NCBI RefSeq assembly: GCF_000332475.2
Contig: NZ_AOGX02000039.1
Location: 30,001-94,000 of the forward strand
DNA length: 64,000 nucleotides
Direction: 5' to 3'
DNA from: Leptospira yanagawae serovar Saopaulo str. Sao Paulo = ATCC 700523
Lineage (GTDB): Bacteria; Spirochaetota; Leptospiria; Leptospirales; Leptospiraceae
Shown piece after piece: positions 9,234-19,643 of this stretch (positions are counted from its first letter, which is position 1; each line of letters opens with the position of its first letter). The notes below the pieces were generated by a model. That model searched no databases. It was not told the DNA's origin and was given only the letters and a program-made list of their open reading frames with translations. The position numbers and the translations under genes were made by a program.

Positions 9234-10025
9234 TTAATTTCGTTCCAACCAATCTTTCAAAATTTCCAAATATTCTTTTTGGTGCGTGAAATGGATATAA
9301 TGCCCACCACCTGCGATCGTTTTCTTTTCATTTGCTTTAAAAAAACGATCCATTAATTCAATATCTGATTCCTTAATGTATTCAGATATACCACCTAACA
9401 AAAATAGGGTTTTTGTATCTGAAGTTTTTTCAAAAATAAAAGCATCATCAAACACCCTACGCGCTTGATTTAGTCCTGCCACATTCAATTTCCACTGATA
9501 AACACCATCTTCTCTACGTTCCAAACTCATTTGTAAAAACTGTCGAATGAACGAATCTTTAACATATTTTGCCATCTCAGTATCAATTTCCGATCTGGAA
9601 GCAAAACCTTCCAAAGGAAACGACATCGATTTGATTTCATTGTCATACGAAAAAGGATAAGCTCTTGGTGCAATGTCTTGAATAATGAGCTTTTTTAAGA
9701 CACCAGGATGTGTTAAATCAAAGTACATTGCTACAAGACCACCCATCGAGTGGCCGAGTAAAATGGGAGTCTCAATTTGTAGATATTTGATCAATTCGTC
9801 TAAATCATCTGCCATCAATTGGATGGAATGCTGTTTGTTATGCGGGGAATCACCATGGTTCCTTTGGTCGATCGCGTAAACATTTCCAAATTCTGACAAA
9901 AATTTTGAAACGGTCACCCAATTTTTTGAAGATCCAAATAAACCATGTAAGATAATGAAATCACCAATCGATTTTTTTTCCTGATTAGAGTTTTGGAATG
10001 GATAGAATTTATAGTTTAGTTTCAC
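9234..10025 (-). CDS. Alpha/beta hydrolase, YbfF-type esterase family
   Basis: A cytoplasmic 263-residue alpha/beta hydrolase. It shows the HGLFGSSKNW oxyanion loop, the DQRNHGDSPH strand-loop typical of YbfF/ABHD11-type esterases, the nucleophile elbow GHSMGG (Ser in the HS pair), and a C-terminal GGGHYIHF with the catalytic His. There is no signal peptide. Members act on acyl esters, including acyl-CoA or small esters; the substrate here is unknown. It lies 35 bp after the SH3 protein and is probably cotranscribed with it. Confidence 0.82.
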   Translation of the reverse strand: MKLNYKFYPFQNSNQEKKSIGDFIILHGLFGSSKNWVTVSKFLSEFGNVYAIDQRNHGDSPHNKQHSIQLMADDLDELIKYLQIETPILLGHSMGGLVAMYFDLTHPGVLKKLIIQDIAPRAYPFSYDNEIKSMSFPLEGFASRSEIDTEMAKYVKDSFIRQFLQMSLERREDGVYQWKLNVAGLNQARRVFDDAFIFEKTSDTKTLFLLGGISEYIKESDIELMDRFFKANEKKTIAGGGHYIHFTHQKEYLEILKDWLERN

Positions 10026-10060
10026 AAAACCTCGTTTCTAAAATTAGAAATGTAAAAATA

Positions 10061-11128
10061 TTAACGAAAACATTCTTTTTTGAGGATTTGTAAATGGGGA
10101 AGGATTTGTTTTTTTTCTCTTGGCCCTATCTCCGATGCATAACGAAACATTTGATTGATTTCTGATTTAATGGCTTCTGTGACGGGAGGAAAACAAGGAA
10201 TGGAATCAGGATCCTTTGTCATAGAACTTAAAACTTTCACCACATCTTTTGTATAAAGTACCACATAATTTCCAGTAGGGAACAGGTATAAATATCGCAA
10301 TTTTCCTTTTCTGATTTCTTCCAATCGGCAACGTAAATCCGCTCCACAATCATTTATTGGAATGCTTTCTGTCGCCAAATAACCAGCGTAATCTGAATGT
10401 TTTGTTTTTGGATAAGATTCTAATAACTTCCAAAAATAATTGGAATCCACATAGTATTTTCCGGAAGAATAATCGTATAATAATTTTGTTTGGTGGCGTT
10501 TGAGAAATTCCAATGTGTTTGGATCATTGTCTGGTTTAATTCCCTTTTCATTCATAAGATCCACTGTTTTTTTTAAGAAAAAACCAGCTTTCGCACGAAG
10601 GAATATAAATTCATCACCTGTAAATTTTCCCGTTGATGAAATAGAAAAAATTGTATCTGTAATTTCCTGTTTTGCCAAAAAATCAATCTGTTTCGATAAA
10701 ATCATTTTTTCTGCTTCAAAGAGTAGAGTTGATAGGTATTGTTTTGAAGGTACGGATCTGACAACAGAACGTTTGATAAACCCGGAAAGTCCATCTTCCA
10801 ATTTCACTGGAATCCAATCTTCTTTTGGGCTTTCTAAGGAATCCTTATCAAATCGAACCGGTTCCCCAAATTTTAGTTTTCTTAATACATCACTTTTTTC
10901 GTCAGCAAACAAATGCAAGTTGAGCCCTATCACGGGAATCACAATTTCCGATTGTAAGTCTCGTTTTAACAGTTCAGATGGTTTGGATTGTTTTGGTTTT
11001 GTTTGGAACTTTGGTTCAGAAAGTATTGGAACAACGAATAAGGCGAAACTAAAATAGATCAAAAAAAAATTCGATCGAAACAAGATTGTCCCTCTACAAA
11101 AAAAGTTTCGCAAAGGGACATGTTTCAT
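10061..11128 (-). CDS. Exported SH3-domain protein
   Basis: A 355-residue protein with an N-terminal signal peptide or anchor (hydrophobic, about residues 15-37, ending before SEPKF). A bacterial SH3-like domain spans about residues 62-125 (IGLNLHLFADEKSDVLRKL...LEDGLSGFIKRSVV), a fold often used to bind peptidoglycan or peptide partners. The remaining 230 residues are helical and carry a Cys pair (CGADLRC) but no catalytic motif. The start codon follows the aspC stop after 1 bp, so translation is likely coupled. Function unknown; a cell-wall role is only suggested by the SH3 domain. Confidence 0.65.
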   Translation of the reverse strand: MKHVPLRNFFCRGTILFRSNFFLIYFSFALFVVPILSEPKFQTKPKQSKPSELLKRDLQSEIVIPVIGLNLHLFADEKSDVLRKLKFGEPVRFDKDSLESPKEDWIPVKLEDGLSGFIKRSVVRSVPSKQYLSTLLFEAEKMILSKQIDFLAKQEITDTIFSISSTGKFTGDEFIFLRAKAGFFLKKTVDLMNEKGIKPDNDPNTLEFLKRHQTKLLYDYSSGKYYVDSNYFWKLLESYPKTKHSDYAGYLATESIPINDCGADLRCRLEEIRKGKLRYLYLFPTGNYVVLYTKDVVKVLSSMTKDPDSIPCFPPVTEAIKSEINQMFRYASEIGPREKKQILPHLQILKKECFR

Positions 11129-11129
11129 T

Positions 11130-12347
11130 TTATTTTTGTAAATCCTCTACCATTTGTTTGATGCGTGAGACACCTTTTTCGATGTCTTTTTCACCTAACG
11201 CATAAGACAAACGAATGGCTTTGTCATCACCAAAGGCAATTCCTGGCACAGCTGCCACATTGTATTTGTCGAGAAGGACATCACAAAATAATTTAGAATA
11301 CGAAGTTTCTTTTTTCTCTGCGAGGAGTTTTTTGAAACCAGGCATTTCATAGACACCAGTCATGTAAGGGAATGCATAAAAAGCACCTTCTGGCATACGG
11401 CATTCTACACCTGGGATCTCACGAAGCAGTCCTACGATCAGTTTACGACGTTTGTCAAAGGCCTTTAGCATTTCTGCCACAGGAGTTTGGTCACCAGTAA
11501 GAGCTGCCTCAGCTGCCGCTTGGGAGATCGAAGAAGCATTACTCGTAGACTGGCCTTGCATGGTATCCATGTTTTTGACAATCTCGGCATTCCCTGCCCC
11601 GTAACCAATCCTCCAACCTGTCATGGAATACGCTTTCGATACCCCATTGATCACAAAGGTTTTTTCCTTCATCTTTTCAGAGATCATCGCCGGATTTACA
11701 AATTCCAAACCATCATAAATGATTTTTTCATAGATATCATCCGAAACCGTGATCAAATCTTTGGGTTCCAAAACCTTAACGAGAGCTTCCACATCCGAAC
11801 GAGTGTAAGCAGCTCCTGTTGGGTTAGAAGGTGAATTAAAGATAAACACTTTTGTTTTTGGTGTAATGGCTTTTTCTAATTGTTCCGGAGTGATTTTAAA
11901 ACCATTCGAAATGTCCGTTGCCACAATAACAGGAGTGCCTTCTGCCAAACGAACAATATCCGCATAACTTACCCAATACGGTGCTGGGATGATGACTTCA
12001 TCACCAGGATTGAGCGTTGCCATAAAAAAATTATAAAGAACCTGTTTTCCACCGGTTCCTACAATGATTTGATTTTTTTCATACTTTAAACCGTTTTCGG
12101 TTTCAAACTTTTTAATGATGGCATCTTTCAGAGAAACAGTTCCACTCACGGGAGTGTATTTTGTTTTCCCTTGGTCCATTGCTTTTTTAGCAGCTTCTTT
12201 GATATGAGTTGGTGTATCAAAGTCAGGTTCCCCTGCTCCAAAACCAACCACATCAAGTCCACTCGCTTTCAATTGATTGGCTTTTGCTGTGATCGCGAGA
12301 GTGGGAGAAGGTTCTACGACATCGAGTCGTTTTGCTACAAGTTTCAT
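11130..12347 (-). CDS. aspC: Aspartate aminotransferase, class I PLP enzyme
   Basis: A 405-residue fold-type I aminotransferase. It transfers the amino group between aspartate and 2-oxoglutarate, linking oxaloacetate to amino-acid synthesis. Key motifs are the PLP phosphate-binding GTGGKQ near residue 98, SPSNPTG (172-178, Asn contacts PLP), the SDDIYE stretch (202-207) with the cofactor-contacting Asp and Tyr, the Schiff-base lysine K238 in GVSKAYSMTGWRIGY, and the substrate-carboxylate Arg near the C-terminus (IRLSYA). The sequence resembles bacterial AspB/type Ib enzymes, which sometimes also accept prephenate. It starts 8 bp after the helicase stop. Confidence 0.92.
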   Translation of the reverse strand: MKLVAKRLDVVEPSPTLAITAKANQLKASGLDVVGFGAGEPDFDTPTHIKEAAKKAMDQGKTKYTPVSGTVSLKDAIIKKFETENGLKYEKNQIIVGTGGKQVLYNFFMATLNPGDEVIIPAPYWVSYADIVRLAEGTPVIVATDISNGFKITPEQLEKAITPKTKVFIFNSPSNPTGAAYTRSDVEALVKVLEPKDLITVSDDIYEKIIYDGLEFVNPAMISEKMKEKTFVINGVSKAYSMTGWRIGYGAGNAEIVKNMDTMQGQSTSNASSISQAAAEAALTGDQTPVAEMLKAFDKRRKLIVGLLREIPGVECRMPEGAFYAFPYMTGVYEMPGFKKLLAEKKETSYSKLFCDVLLDKYNVAAVPGIAFGDDKAIRLSYALGEKDIEKGVSRIKQMVEDLQK

Positions 12348-12355
12348 TTTGTCCT

Positions 12356-14053
12356 CTAGTTTGTGAGTGATTCTTCTGGAACAGTTTCTTTGAACTGATC
12401 CAAAGTATAAATTTCGTATTCATACCCCTGTTCGGTTAGGAAAAGTTGCCTATTTTGACCGAACCTCTCTTCGTTTGTATCTCGCGAAATGAGTGAGTAA
12501 AATATCGCTGTATTGTCTTGGGATTTTGGACGAAGGATCCTACCCAAACGTTGTGCCTCTTCTTGTCTCGAACCAAACGTTCCTGACACCTGGATGGCTA
12601 TGTTTGCATCTGGTAAGTCGATCGAAAAGTTTGCGACTTTTGATACCACGAGTTGTTTGATTTGACCTGAACGGAATGCTTGGTAGAGTTCCTGTCTTTC
12701 TGGAAGTGGAGTTTTTCCTGTAATCAAAGGGATTTTGAAGGTATTGGAAATCTCTTCTAACTGATTGATGTACTGCCCAATCACCAAAATATTGTTAGTT
12801 GAGTGTTTTTTCAAAATATAACTGATCGCTCGGAGTTTCTCAGGATTTTCTGATGCCAATCGAAACTTTTCTCTGTCATCTGCCACAGAATACTTCATGC
12901 GAAGGTCGTCTTCCATTGGAACACGAATTTCCACACAATTGGCTTCTGCAATCCAAGACTTCGCTTCGAGTTCTTTCCAAGGCACATCATATTTTTTAGG
13001 ACCGATGAGTGAGAACACATCTTCTTCCAAACCGTCTTCTCGGACGAGAGTTGCAGTAAGACCTAATCTACGTTTTGCTTGGAGTTCTGATGTCATACGA
13101 AATACAGGAGCAGGTAATAAATGCACCTCATCATAGACAATGAGTCCCCAATTGTTTGCACTGAAGATATGAAAGTGTGTGAAGTCCCCACCTTTTTTCT
13201 TTCTATGTGTTAAGATATTGTAAGTGGCAATGGTGATCGGTTTGATTTCTTTCATCTCACCTGAGTACTCGCCGATGTCCGACTCTGGAATATCCGTTTT
13301 GTCTAAAATTTCATTTCGCCACTGGCGAATGGACAAAGTGTTCGTAACAAGGATCAATGTCTCTGCTCCGACAATTTGCATAACCCCCATTCCCACGATG
13401 GTTTTACCCGCACCGCATGGAAGGACCACAACTCCAGAACCACCTTCGTTACGCCCACCTGCATGAAATGCTTCCACAGAAGCCCTTTGGTAATCACGCA
13501 TACCAAATTTGATCCCACCTTTTGTTGTCGGACGTAGGTTAAACGGGTATTTATTCCCTTCATCATAACCGGCAAGGTCTTCTACAGGGAATCCAATTTT
13601 AATTAACGCTTGTTTGATGTGGCCACGGTATTCTTTTTTGATTCGAATTTTATCACCTTCCATTCCATCCACGAATGGTTGGACAGCACGGTTGTTTGCA
13701 ATTTCAGTGATAAATCCTTTTTCATTGGAGATGATGTACAATTCTCCCGACTCTTCTTTTACGAGTTTTACTTTTCCGTAACGAGAGATTTGTTCCCGAA
13801 TTTCGTTCATCACGTTTTTGGGAACAGAATAACGAGCAAATTTTGTAAGGCCTTCAATGATTTCTTCTGCTGTCATTTTGATGGATGCAGCATTCCACAA
13901 AGAAAGTGGAGAAATACGATAGGTATGCATATATTCCGGGCTTTTTTCAAGCTCGGCAAATTTGGAAACGAGGTCCCGACACGCTTCGAATTCTGGGTTA
14001 TCCACCTCTAGAAGCATTGTTTTGTCACTTTGTACGGTGAGTGGCTTGGTCAT
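12356..14053 (-). CDS. XPB/Rad25-type DNA helicase
   Basis: A 565-residue superfamily 2 helicase of the bacterial XPB family, ATP-dependent 3'-5' DNA translocases linked to nucleotide excision repair or transcription. The start at 14053 follows GAGGGAA; a TTG 15 bp upstream is less likely. The N-terminal third is the damage-recognition-like region. Motif I is PCGAGKTIVGMG, motif II is the DEVH box (YDEVHLLPAP), motif III GLTATLVREDG, and motif VI has QEEAQRLGRILRP with the arginine fingers. Bacterial XPB occurs in spirochaetes, actinobacteria and others. It heads the run helicase, aspC, SH3 protein, hydrolase, HtrA. Confidence 0.9.
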   Translation of the reverse strand: MTKPLTVQSDKTMLLEVDNPEFEACRDLVSKFAELEKSPEYMHTYRISPLSLWNAASIKMTAEEIIEGLTKFARYSVPKNVMNEIREQISRYGKVKLVKEESGELYIISNEKGFITEIANNRAVQPFVDGMEGDKIRIKKEYRGHIKQALIKIGFPVEDLAGYDEGNKYPFNLRPTTKGGIKFGMRDYQRASVEAFHAGGRNEGGSGVVVLPCGAGKTIVGMGVMQIVGAETLILVTNTLSIRQWRNEILDKTDIPESDIGEYSGEMKEIKPITIATYNILTHRKKKGGDFTHFHIFSANNWGLIVYDEVHLLPAPVFRMTSELQAKRRLGLTATLVREDGLEEDVFSLIGPKKYDVPWKELEAKSWIAEANCVEIRVPMEDDLRMKYSVADDREKFRLASENPEKLRAISYILKKHSTNNILVIGQYINQLEEISNTFKIPLITGKTPLPERQELYQAFRSGQIKQLVVSKVANFSIDLPDANIAIQVSGTFGSRQEEAQRLGRILRPKSQDNTAIFYSLISRDTNEERFGQNRQLFLTEQGYEYEIYTLDQFKETVPEESLTN

Positions 14054-14416
14054 GGTATTCCCTCTCAATTTAACCAGGCTGTGTAGGGAAAGCGCCCTGT
14101 CAACCCATTTGATTTTAAGAGATTTTGGGTGTGTTTTCCTGCCATTTTTAGGGCAAAACCAAAAAAAATCGAACGAAACGATGGGTCAAACCGTCTAATC
14201 CTCGTTATTCTTTAGCCTTTTCAAAATTTAATTTTCCACCAAGAGTATGGAAACCCGATCTCTCTCCCATCAAACTTTCAAGCCATGAAGGGCGTTCCCA
14301 ATTGATTTTGATTTGCATGTTTGGTTCCTAATGGGTCAGGCTCCTCCGGGGTGCGCTTACGCTTCCGTCAGCAACTCGCCGTTAGCCGAGTCGCTGACCT
14401 AAAGCCCTACGGATCC
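14054..14416. other. Gene-free 363-bp stretch upstream of the XPB helicase
   Basis: Contains the helicase leader and probably its promoter on the minus side, about 200 bp of unstructured AT-rich sequence (14100-14330) in which I see no convincing gene or RNA, and the GC-rich hairpin element at 14336-14413 next to the dusA stop. Confidence 0.6.
14336..14413. repeat. GC-rich palindromic intergenic element (REP-like)
   Basis: Much richer in G+C than its surroundings. The core is a 12-bp stem with 8-nt loop: GTCAGCAACTCG at 14367-14378 and CGAGTCGCTGAC at 14387-14398 (one G-T mismatch). Outside this, GGCTCCTCCGGGG and the complement of CCCTACGGATCC pair imperfectly. It starts a few bases after the dusA stop, so it may also end the flagellar operon. 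No second copy is present in this window; that it is a dispersed repeat is inferred from its look. Confidence 0.5.
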
Positions 14417-15388
14417 TTAACGCATTAAATAATCTTCTAATATGGTTTCGTTTGCTCCTGGTAGATGCATTCGTTCCGTAAGAAACTTACGAAATATTTT
14501 TGCGCCAGGTTCGCCGTGGTACAATCCTAAGATATGCCGTAACACATGGTGGACCTTTCCCCCATCCAACCGAAAGGACCGGAGATAAGGGATCATCTCT
14601 TGCAATACTGACTCCCTTGTGCGTGGTTTTTCTTTTGAACCAAAATAAAGGGAATCAACATCGGCAAATAAAAACGGATTGTCATACGCTGCCCTTCCCA
14701 CCATCACCCCATCCACTTTTGTTAGGTGGTCGGTAATTTCTGGATGGGTTTTGATCCCCCCGTTGATGGTGATCGGCAAATTCGGAAAATCATTTTTTAA
14801 TCGGTATACATCGTCGTATCGTAATGGGGGAATTGTTCGATTTTCTTTGGGAGATAGTCCTTCTAATATCGCAATCCTTGCATGGACGATGATTTGGTCC
14901 ACACCTGCTTCTTTGATTTTAGAAACAAAATGATGGAGGTCTTCGTAAGATTCTTTTCCATTCACACCAATCCGGTGTTTAACGGTCACAGGAATTTTGA
15001 CTTTGGTTTTGCAGGAAGCAACCATTTCAGCCACTAGTTCTGGATCTCTCATGAGACAAGCCCCAAAACTTCCACTTTGGACTTTGTCGGAAGGGCAACC
15101 AACATTCAAATTGATTTCATCGTAGCCGTAGTTTTCGCCAATTTTGGCACATTCGGCAAGCGAAGACGGTGAATCACCACCTAATTGGAGTGCAACGGGA
15201 TGTTCTTCTTTAGAAAAATCTAAGTGACGGTGGTTGTCTTTCCCACGGAGGATGGCACCCGTTGCCACCATCTCCGTATAAAGCAAACTGTGTTTGGAGA
15301 TAAGTCTTAAAAAAAAGCGAAAATGCCTGTCGGTCCAGTCCATCATCGGAGCAACAGAGACGCGGTACGATGGGACGGGAATTGGCAA
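14417..15388 (-). CDS. dusA: tRNA-dihydrouridine synthase A
   Basis: A 323-residue FMN-dependent tRNA-dihydrouridine synthase that reduces D-loop uridines of tRNA. The N-terminus [15 protein letters not shown] is the DusA signature. The catalytic cysteine is in [21 protein letters not shown], and the FMN-phosphate region is NGGIK...[11 protein letters not shown]. DusA subfamily membership is supported by the long [23 protein letters not shown] tail pattern. It begins 9 bp after the flhA stop and so is probably the last gene of the flagellar export operon, an unusual position for a tRNA modification gene. Confidence 0.92.
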   Translation of the reverse strand: MPIPVPSYRVSVAPMMDWTDRHFRFFLRLISKHSLLYTEMVATGAILRGKDNHRHLDFSKEEHPVALQLGGDSPSSLAECAKIGENYGYDEINLNVGCPSDKVQSGSFGACLMRDPELVAEMVASCKTKVKIPVTVKHRIGVNGKESYEDLHHFVSKIKEAGVDQIIVHARIAILEGLSPKENRTIPPLRYDDVYRLKNDFPNLPITINGGIKTHPEITDHLTKVDGVMVGRAAYDNPFLFADVDSLYFGSKEKPRTRESVLQEMIPYLRSFRLDGGKVHHVLRHILGLYHGEPGAKIFRKFLTERMHLPGANETILEDYLMR

Positions 15389-15397
15389 AAAAATCTC

Positions 15398-17512
15398 CTA
15401 TGCTTCTTGTGGGTGTTCCTCTCTGGATGGAAGGCTGAGAACCGAGGATATTTCTGTCGGAACCCCTCTATGGATTTCTTCAGAAGCAATTACTGCAAAG
15501 TTCCTTGGGGGTAGTTCCTTTGTCAAAAAGAATGCAAAGGCTTGTCTTAAGTACCTTGAAACCACAAAGATAAGGAACCTGTTCTCGTCCAAAGCCTTTT
15601 GTAATTCATTATAAACCGATTCCAGAATTCGAACTCGAATGTCATGCGGAAGGATGATGAGTTTACTCCCATCCGTTTCATCTAAGGTGATACTTTTGTT
15701 CATACGATCAATGATCCTTGGATCAATGGTGACAACATGTAACTTGCCATCAGGAGAAAGGAAATCATTGATGATTTGTCGTGATAAGGCTTGTCTGACA
15801 TGTTCAGCTAAATCGAATGGATTGTTTGTACGTGGAAGGTGGTTTGCAATCGCATCCATAATTTTCGGAAGGTTCTTAATGGACAATCCTTCTGCCAAAA
15901 GATTTTGTAATGTCTGTTGGATGATCCCAAGACGACCTTGTTTGTCGTAATCCAATTCTCCCACAAGAGTAGGATGGGTTTGGCGTAAATGTTCGAGAAG
16001 TGCTTTCACTTCTTCTCTACCTAAAAGTTGTGATGCATAATTGGAAATCAGTTCTTTTAAATGTGTGATGATCACAGTCGAAGGATCCACAACAGAATAC
16101 CCTTTGTTTTCCACTTCGATTTTATCATTTGGGTCAATCCAGGTTGCTTTCAAACCAAACGCAGGTTCGGTGAATGGTTCCCCAACAATTGGTTCTAAGT
16201 TCCGAGAGGTATTGTTCATCGCCATCAGTCTGTCTGCCCTTACAGCAGATTGCCCAACAACAACCCCGTTGATACGAATGCTATAATTATCATGTGGGAT
16301 TTCTAAATTGTCAATGATGCGAATCGCCGGGATCACAAGTCCAAAATCAATTGCAAATTTTTTACGAGTATTGGCAATCTGTTCCAGGAGATGCCCACCA
16401 GAAGATGCATCCACTAACGGAAGTAAATCGCGACCAAGTTCTACTTGAATCGCTTCCACAGATATTTCTTTGATATAGTTCTCTGGTTTTTTCTCTTGGA
16501 CTTTTTCTTGTGAAACGGTTTCGATTTTTTTAATTTCTTCTTTTGCCACTTGTTCGATCGAATAGCCCAAATATCCAATGGCACCTGACAAAAAAAGAAG
16601 TGAGAAAAAAGGTAACCCTGGTATGAGACTCGCCATCCCAAGTGCCCCTGCCACTACATATAAAGTTTTTGCATTCCCAAAGAGTTGGTCTTTGATCTCT
16701 ACTGTAAGTTTTTTTTCTGAACTAGAACGAGTGACAATGATACCTGTTGCAGTTGTAGAAAGTAGACCCGGGATTTGTGAGACCAGTCCATCCCCAATGG
16801 TAAACTTACCATAGGTCTCAATGGATGCAAGGAACGATTCCCCTCGAATTGTCGAACCGATGAGTATCCCACCTAGTAAATTGATGGCGGTGATGATAAG
16901 ACCTGCTCTTACATCCCCTTGCACGAATTTGGAAGCTCCATCCATGGCCCCATAAAAATCCACTTCTCGTTGGACTTTTTTTCGTTTCACCTTAGCTTCT
17001 GCTTCTGTAATAGCACCACTATTCAGTTCCATATCAATGGACATTTGTTTTTGTGGTAATCCATCGAGTGTAAACCTAGCTGCCACTTCCGAGATCCTAG
17101 TGGCACCTTTGGTGATCACTAACACCTGTACAATGGTAAGGATGATAAAGATAATTAACCCCACCACATACTTTCCTAATCCCGATTCACCACCTACCAC
17201 AAAGGTACCAAATGCTTCAATCACACTTGAATTCATGGCAGGCCCTTTGGAAAGAATCTGTCTTGTTGTCGATACGTTTAACGCCAAACGAAAGAGTGTG
17301 GTGATGAGAAGTAAACTTGGGAAAATCGAAAACTCACTCGGTTCCGTCACAGAAAGTGCCGTCATGAGGATAAGGAGACCAAGTCCTATACTCACAACGA
17401 TTAGGATATCCAAAACAAATCCAGGTAGAGGGACGATTAACATCCCAAGGATCATTAAGGTTCCCACACCTAACACAACATCGGATTGTTTTAAAATATC
17501 TCTAAAGTTCAT
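15398..17512 (-). CDS. flhA: Flagellar type III export protein FlhA
   Basis: A 704-residue FlhA, the nonameric export-gate protein. The N-terminal part (about residues 1-330) has eight hydrophobic segments, with the conserved cytoplasmic FHIPEP-like loop between them ([22 protein letters not shown]). The C-terminal cytoplasmic domain (about 350-704) binds chaperone-substrate complexes and includes the ADRLMAM and [17 protein letters not shown] segments. The length is typical. It lies 4 bp after flhB, in the conserved order after fliPQR-flhB. Confidence 0.96.
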   Translation of the reverse strand: MNFRDILKQSDVVLGVGTLMILGMLIVPLPGFVLDILIVVSIGLGLLILMTALSVTEPSEFSIFPSLLLITTLFRLALNVSTTRQILSKGPAMNSSVIEAFGTFVVGGESGLGKYVVGLIIFIILTIVQVLVITKGATRISEVAARFTLDGLPQKQMSIDMELNSGAITEAEAKVKRKKVQREVDFYGAMDGASKFVQGDVRAGLIITAINLLGGILIGSTIRGESFLASIETYGKFTIGDGLVSQIPGLLSTTATGIIVTRSSSEKKLTVEIKDQLFGNAKTLYVVAGALGMASLIPGLPFFSLLFLSGAIGYLGYSIEQVAKEEIKKIETVSQEKVQEKKPENYIKEISVEAIQVELGRDLLPLVDASSGGHLLEQIANTRKKFAIDFGLVIPAIRIIDNLEIPHDNYSIRINGVVVGQSAVRADRLMAMNNTSRNLEPIVGEPFTEPAFGLKATWIDPNDKIEVENKGYSVVDPSTVIITHLKELISNYASQLLGREEVKALLEHLRQTHPTLVGELDYDKQGRLGIIQQTLQNLLAEGLSIKNLPKIMDAIANHLPRTNNPFDLAEHVRQALSRQIINDFLSPDGKLHVVTIDPRIIDRMNKSITLDETDGSKLIILPHDIRVRILESVYNELQKALDENRFLIFVVSRYLRQAFAFFLTKELPPRNFAVIASEEIHRGVPTEISSVLSLPSREEHPQEA

Positions 17513-17516
17513 ATGG

Positions 17517-18863
17517 TTATGCCATTCCTACTTTTTTTTTGAACTTCTCAAGTGTGATGAGGATTTGTACCACTGCTTGGAAAAACTCTTGTGGGATCTC
17601 TTCTCCCACTTCAACTTGTGCATACAAAAGTCTTGCTTGTTTGGGACTTTCCACAATGGGAACATCGTTTTCACGAGCGATCTTTCGTATTTCGAGTGCT
17701 AGGCGATTTTCCCCTTTTGCGATCACACGAGGAGCTGAATCCCTTCCCATTTCATACGAAAGAGCCACTGAATAATGGGTTGGGTTTGTGATGACAACAT
17801 CGGCTTTGGGAACTTCTCGTAACATATTCCCTTGCATCATGTCACGAGCAAGTTGCATCCTGCGGTTTTTCATCACAGGGTCCCCAGAATCTTCCTTCAT
17901 CTCTCGTTTCGCTTCTGAAGGTGTTTGTTTTAAAGATTCTTCAAATTCAGATTTTTGGAAAAAGAAATCTGCCACCGCAATCCCAAGTAACAAAAGTCCT
18001 GCCGCCATCATGATTTTAAATCCAGAATAGGTAACAAGAGTAATGGCTTGCATCATCCCCATGTTGCCTGTCAGTAAAACTTTTAAAAAATCTCCAGAAA
18101 TCAAAATATAACTGATCACCCCGATTAACACAACTTTTGCGAGTGACTTCACAAGATTAAATAAAGTTTGGCGGTTTGGCAAAACTCGTTTGAAATTGGG
18201 AGAAATGCGATCAAACCGAAAGGATAAAGCCCTCGGAGAGAACATAAACCCCACTTGCACCACATTCCCAACAATGGCAAATACAAGGGTAATTGCAAGG
18301 ACGGGCCACAGAAGGTTAAAAAAATCTTTGGAAACCCCTGAAAGGATCACTCGGAACTCTTCTGCACCGAAGCGATCGTGGTGCATCCCCATCGGTAGGT
18401 ATTTTTTTATAAAGAGAGCGGTATTTTTGATAAAAGTATCACCAAGTAAAAACAAAACACCGGTTCCGCCAAGGAGAACCATTGTCGAAGCAACTTCATT
18501 GGATTTGGGAACATTCCCCTTTTCTTTTTCTTCCCTTCTACGCCTTTCACTCGGAGGTTCCGTTCTCCCTTCGTCGGCAGCTGCAAATAACTGCAGTTGG
18601 ATTTCGTATTGGCCTGTGATGTAAGGGTGAGAAAGATTCGCATTGATTACTTTTTCATATAATGGTAAACTTTCGAAAGGTTTGGATCCAATGCATTCTT
18701 CATCCAAACTGATTTGTAACAGAGGAAAATGTGATAAAATCCAATATAAGATTTTATTAAGAAAAAACTTATATTTTAAAACTGATTCCTGGTCCACTAA
18801 CAAACCAAACATGGTATGACAAAACCGGAAGTTTTCAAAATATAAAGAAAGCCATTCTTTCAT
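17517..18863 (-). CDS. flhB: Flagellar export switch protein FlhB with N-terminal extension
   Basis: A 448-residue FlhB that sets substrate specificity of flagellar export. The self-cleaving NPTH motif is at N360-P361. Four membrane segments lie between about residues 115 and 300. The usual N-terminus ([30 protein letters not shown]) only begins near residue 92; before it are about 90 extra residues of mixed character (Phe/Leu/Tyr-rich). The extension is probably real: the start ATG overlaps the fliR stop (ATGA) and no ATG, GTG or TTG sits at the canonical position. The role of the extension is unknown. Confidence 0.94.
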   Translation of the reverse strand: MKEWLSLYFENFRFCHTMFGLLVDQESVLKYKFFLNKILYWILSHFPLLQISLDEECIGSKPFESLPLYEKVINANLSHPYITGQYEIQLQLFAAADEGRTEPPSERRRREEKEKGNVPKSNEVASTMVLLGGTGVLFLLGDTFIKNTALFIKKYLPMGMHHDRFGAEEFRVILSGVSKDFFNLLWPVLAITLVFAIVGNVVQVGFMFSPRALSFRFDRISPNFKRVLPNRQTLFNLVKSLAKVVLIGVISYILISGDFLKVLLTGNMGMMQAITLVTYSGFKIMMAAGLLLLGIAVADFFFQKSEFEESLKQTPSEAKREMKEDSGDPVMKNRRMQLARDMMQGNMLREVPKADVVITNPTHYSVALSYEMGRDSAPRVIAKGENRLALEIRKIARENDVPIVESPKQARLLYAQVEVGEEIPQEFFQAVVQILITLEKFKKKVGMA

Positions 18864-19642
18864 AAACTAGGCCACTCCCGAACAAGCAAACTTGCTTTGT
18901 CCATCGAGATTTGGATCCCTTGTACCATTTGTGTGGCGATAAATGTTAACGTTGCAATTAAGGTAAGAGTTCCTATGAACACCTTCAAAGGAAAGGACAT
19001 AGACATCACATTCATTTGTTGTGCTGCCTTTCCCATCAGTCCCTCCGCAAGCGAAACCAAAAAAAGAATGCCCATGACCGGGAGAGCAATTTTAAACGAA
19101 ACCACAAACATCGCACCAATCGCATCTTCCACAAGTCGGTAGAGGCCACTATTGACTTTGCCTGTAAACGAAATGATTCTTATCTTTTCAAAGGAATAGG
19201 CAAGAGTTTCAATGAGGAAACGGTGGGCCCCAATCACAAGAAAAAGTGCCGTCGCCATTAGGTTTTTCATGGTCCCAATGGCAGGGAGTGAGTTTTGTGT
19301 GACAGGATCGAGAATTTCCGTATATCCAAATCCAATTTGGTTATTAAAAAATTCACCAGCCATTTGGAAGGCACTAAACACGAGTGAGACGAGAAAGCCT
19401 ATAAAGACTCCAATGAGCATCTCAGATAAAATCATAATCCCAAAATTGATCATATGACCAGGCACAGGTGGCATATAGTTTGCTACGACTGGATATACAA
19501 TGAGTGATACCATAAAGGAAAAGATCATTCGTAACGAGAAGTTGATCGACTCAGAAGAGAAAAAAGGTGCAACAAGGAAGAGTCCGAGCAGTCGAACTAA
19601 AACAAAAAGAAAGGATTGAAAGTGTAAGATGAATGCTTCCAT
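18860..19642 (-). CDS. fliR: Flagellar export protein FliR
   Basis: A 260-residue integral membrane protein with about six hydrophobic segments, part of the FliPQR export-gate core. Characteristic features are the FLFVLVRLLGLFLVAPFFSSE N-terminal pattern, the NQIGFGYTEILDP loop, and LPVMGILFLVSLAEGLMGKAAQQMNV. The length is normal. It overlaps the downstream flhB start by 4 bp and follows fliQ after 1 bp. Confidence 0.95.
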   Translation of the reverse strand: MEAFILHFQSFLFVLVRLLGLFLVAPFFSSESINFSLRMIFSFMVSLIVYPVVANYMPPVPGHMINFGIMILSEMLIGVFIGFLVSLVFSAFQMAGEFFNNQIGFGYTEILDPVTQNSLPAIGTMKNLMATALFLVIGAHRFLIETLAYSFEKIRIISFTGKVNSGLYRLVEDAIGAMFVVSFKIALPVMGILFLVSLAEGLMGKAAQQMNVMSMSFPLKVFIGTLTLIATLTFIATQMVQGIQISMDKASLLVREWPSL

Positions 19643-19643
19643 A

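Noticed and set aside
10035..10050. Palindrome TTTCTAAAATTAGAAA between the SH3 and hydrolase genes
   Set aside because: Short and AT-rich; expected by chance in such DNA.
10500..11057. Plus-strand open frame of 185 codons opposite the SH3 gene
   Set aside because: Antisense shadow; the SH3 gene has a signal peptide and a domain.
17037..17702. Plus-strand open frame of 221 codons opposite flhA and flhB
   Set aside because: Lies antisense to two highly conserved genes; the translation has no domain pattern.
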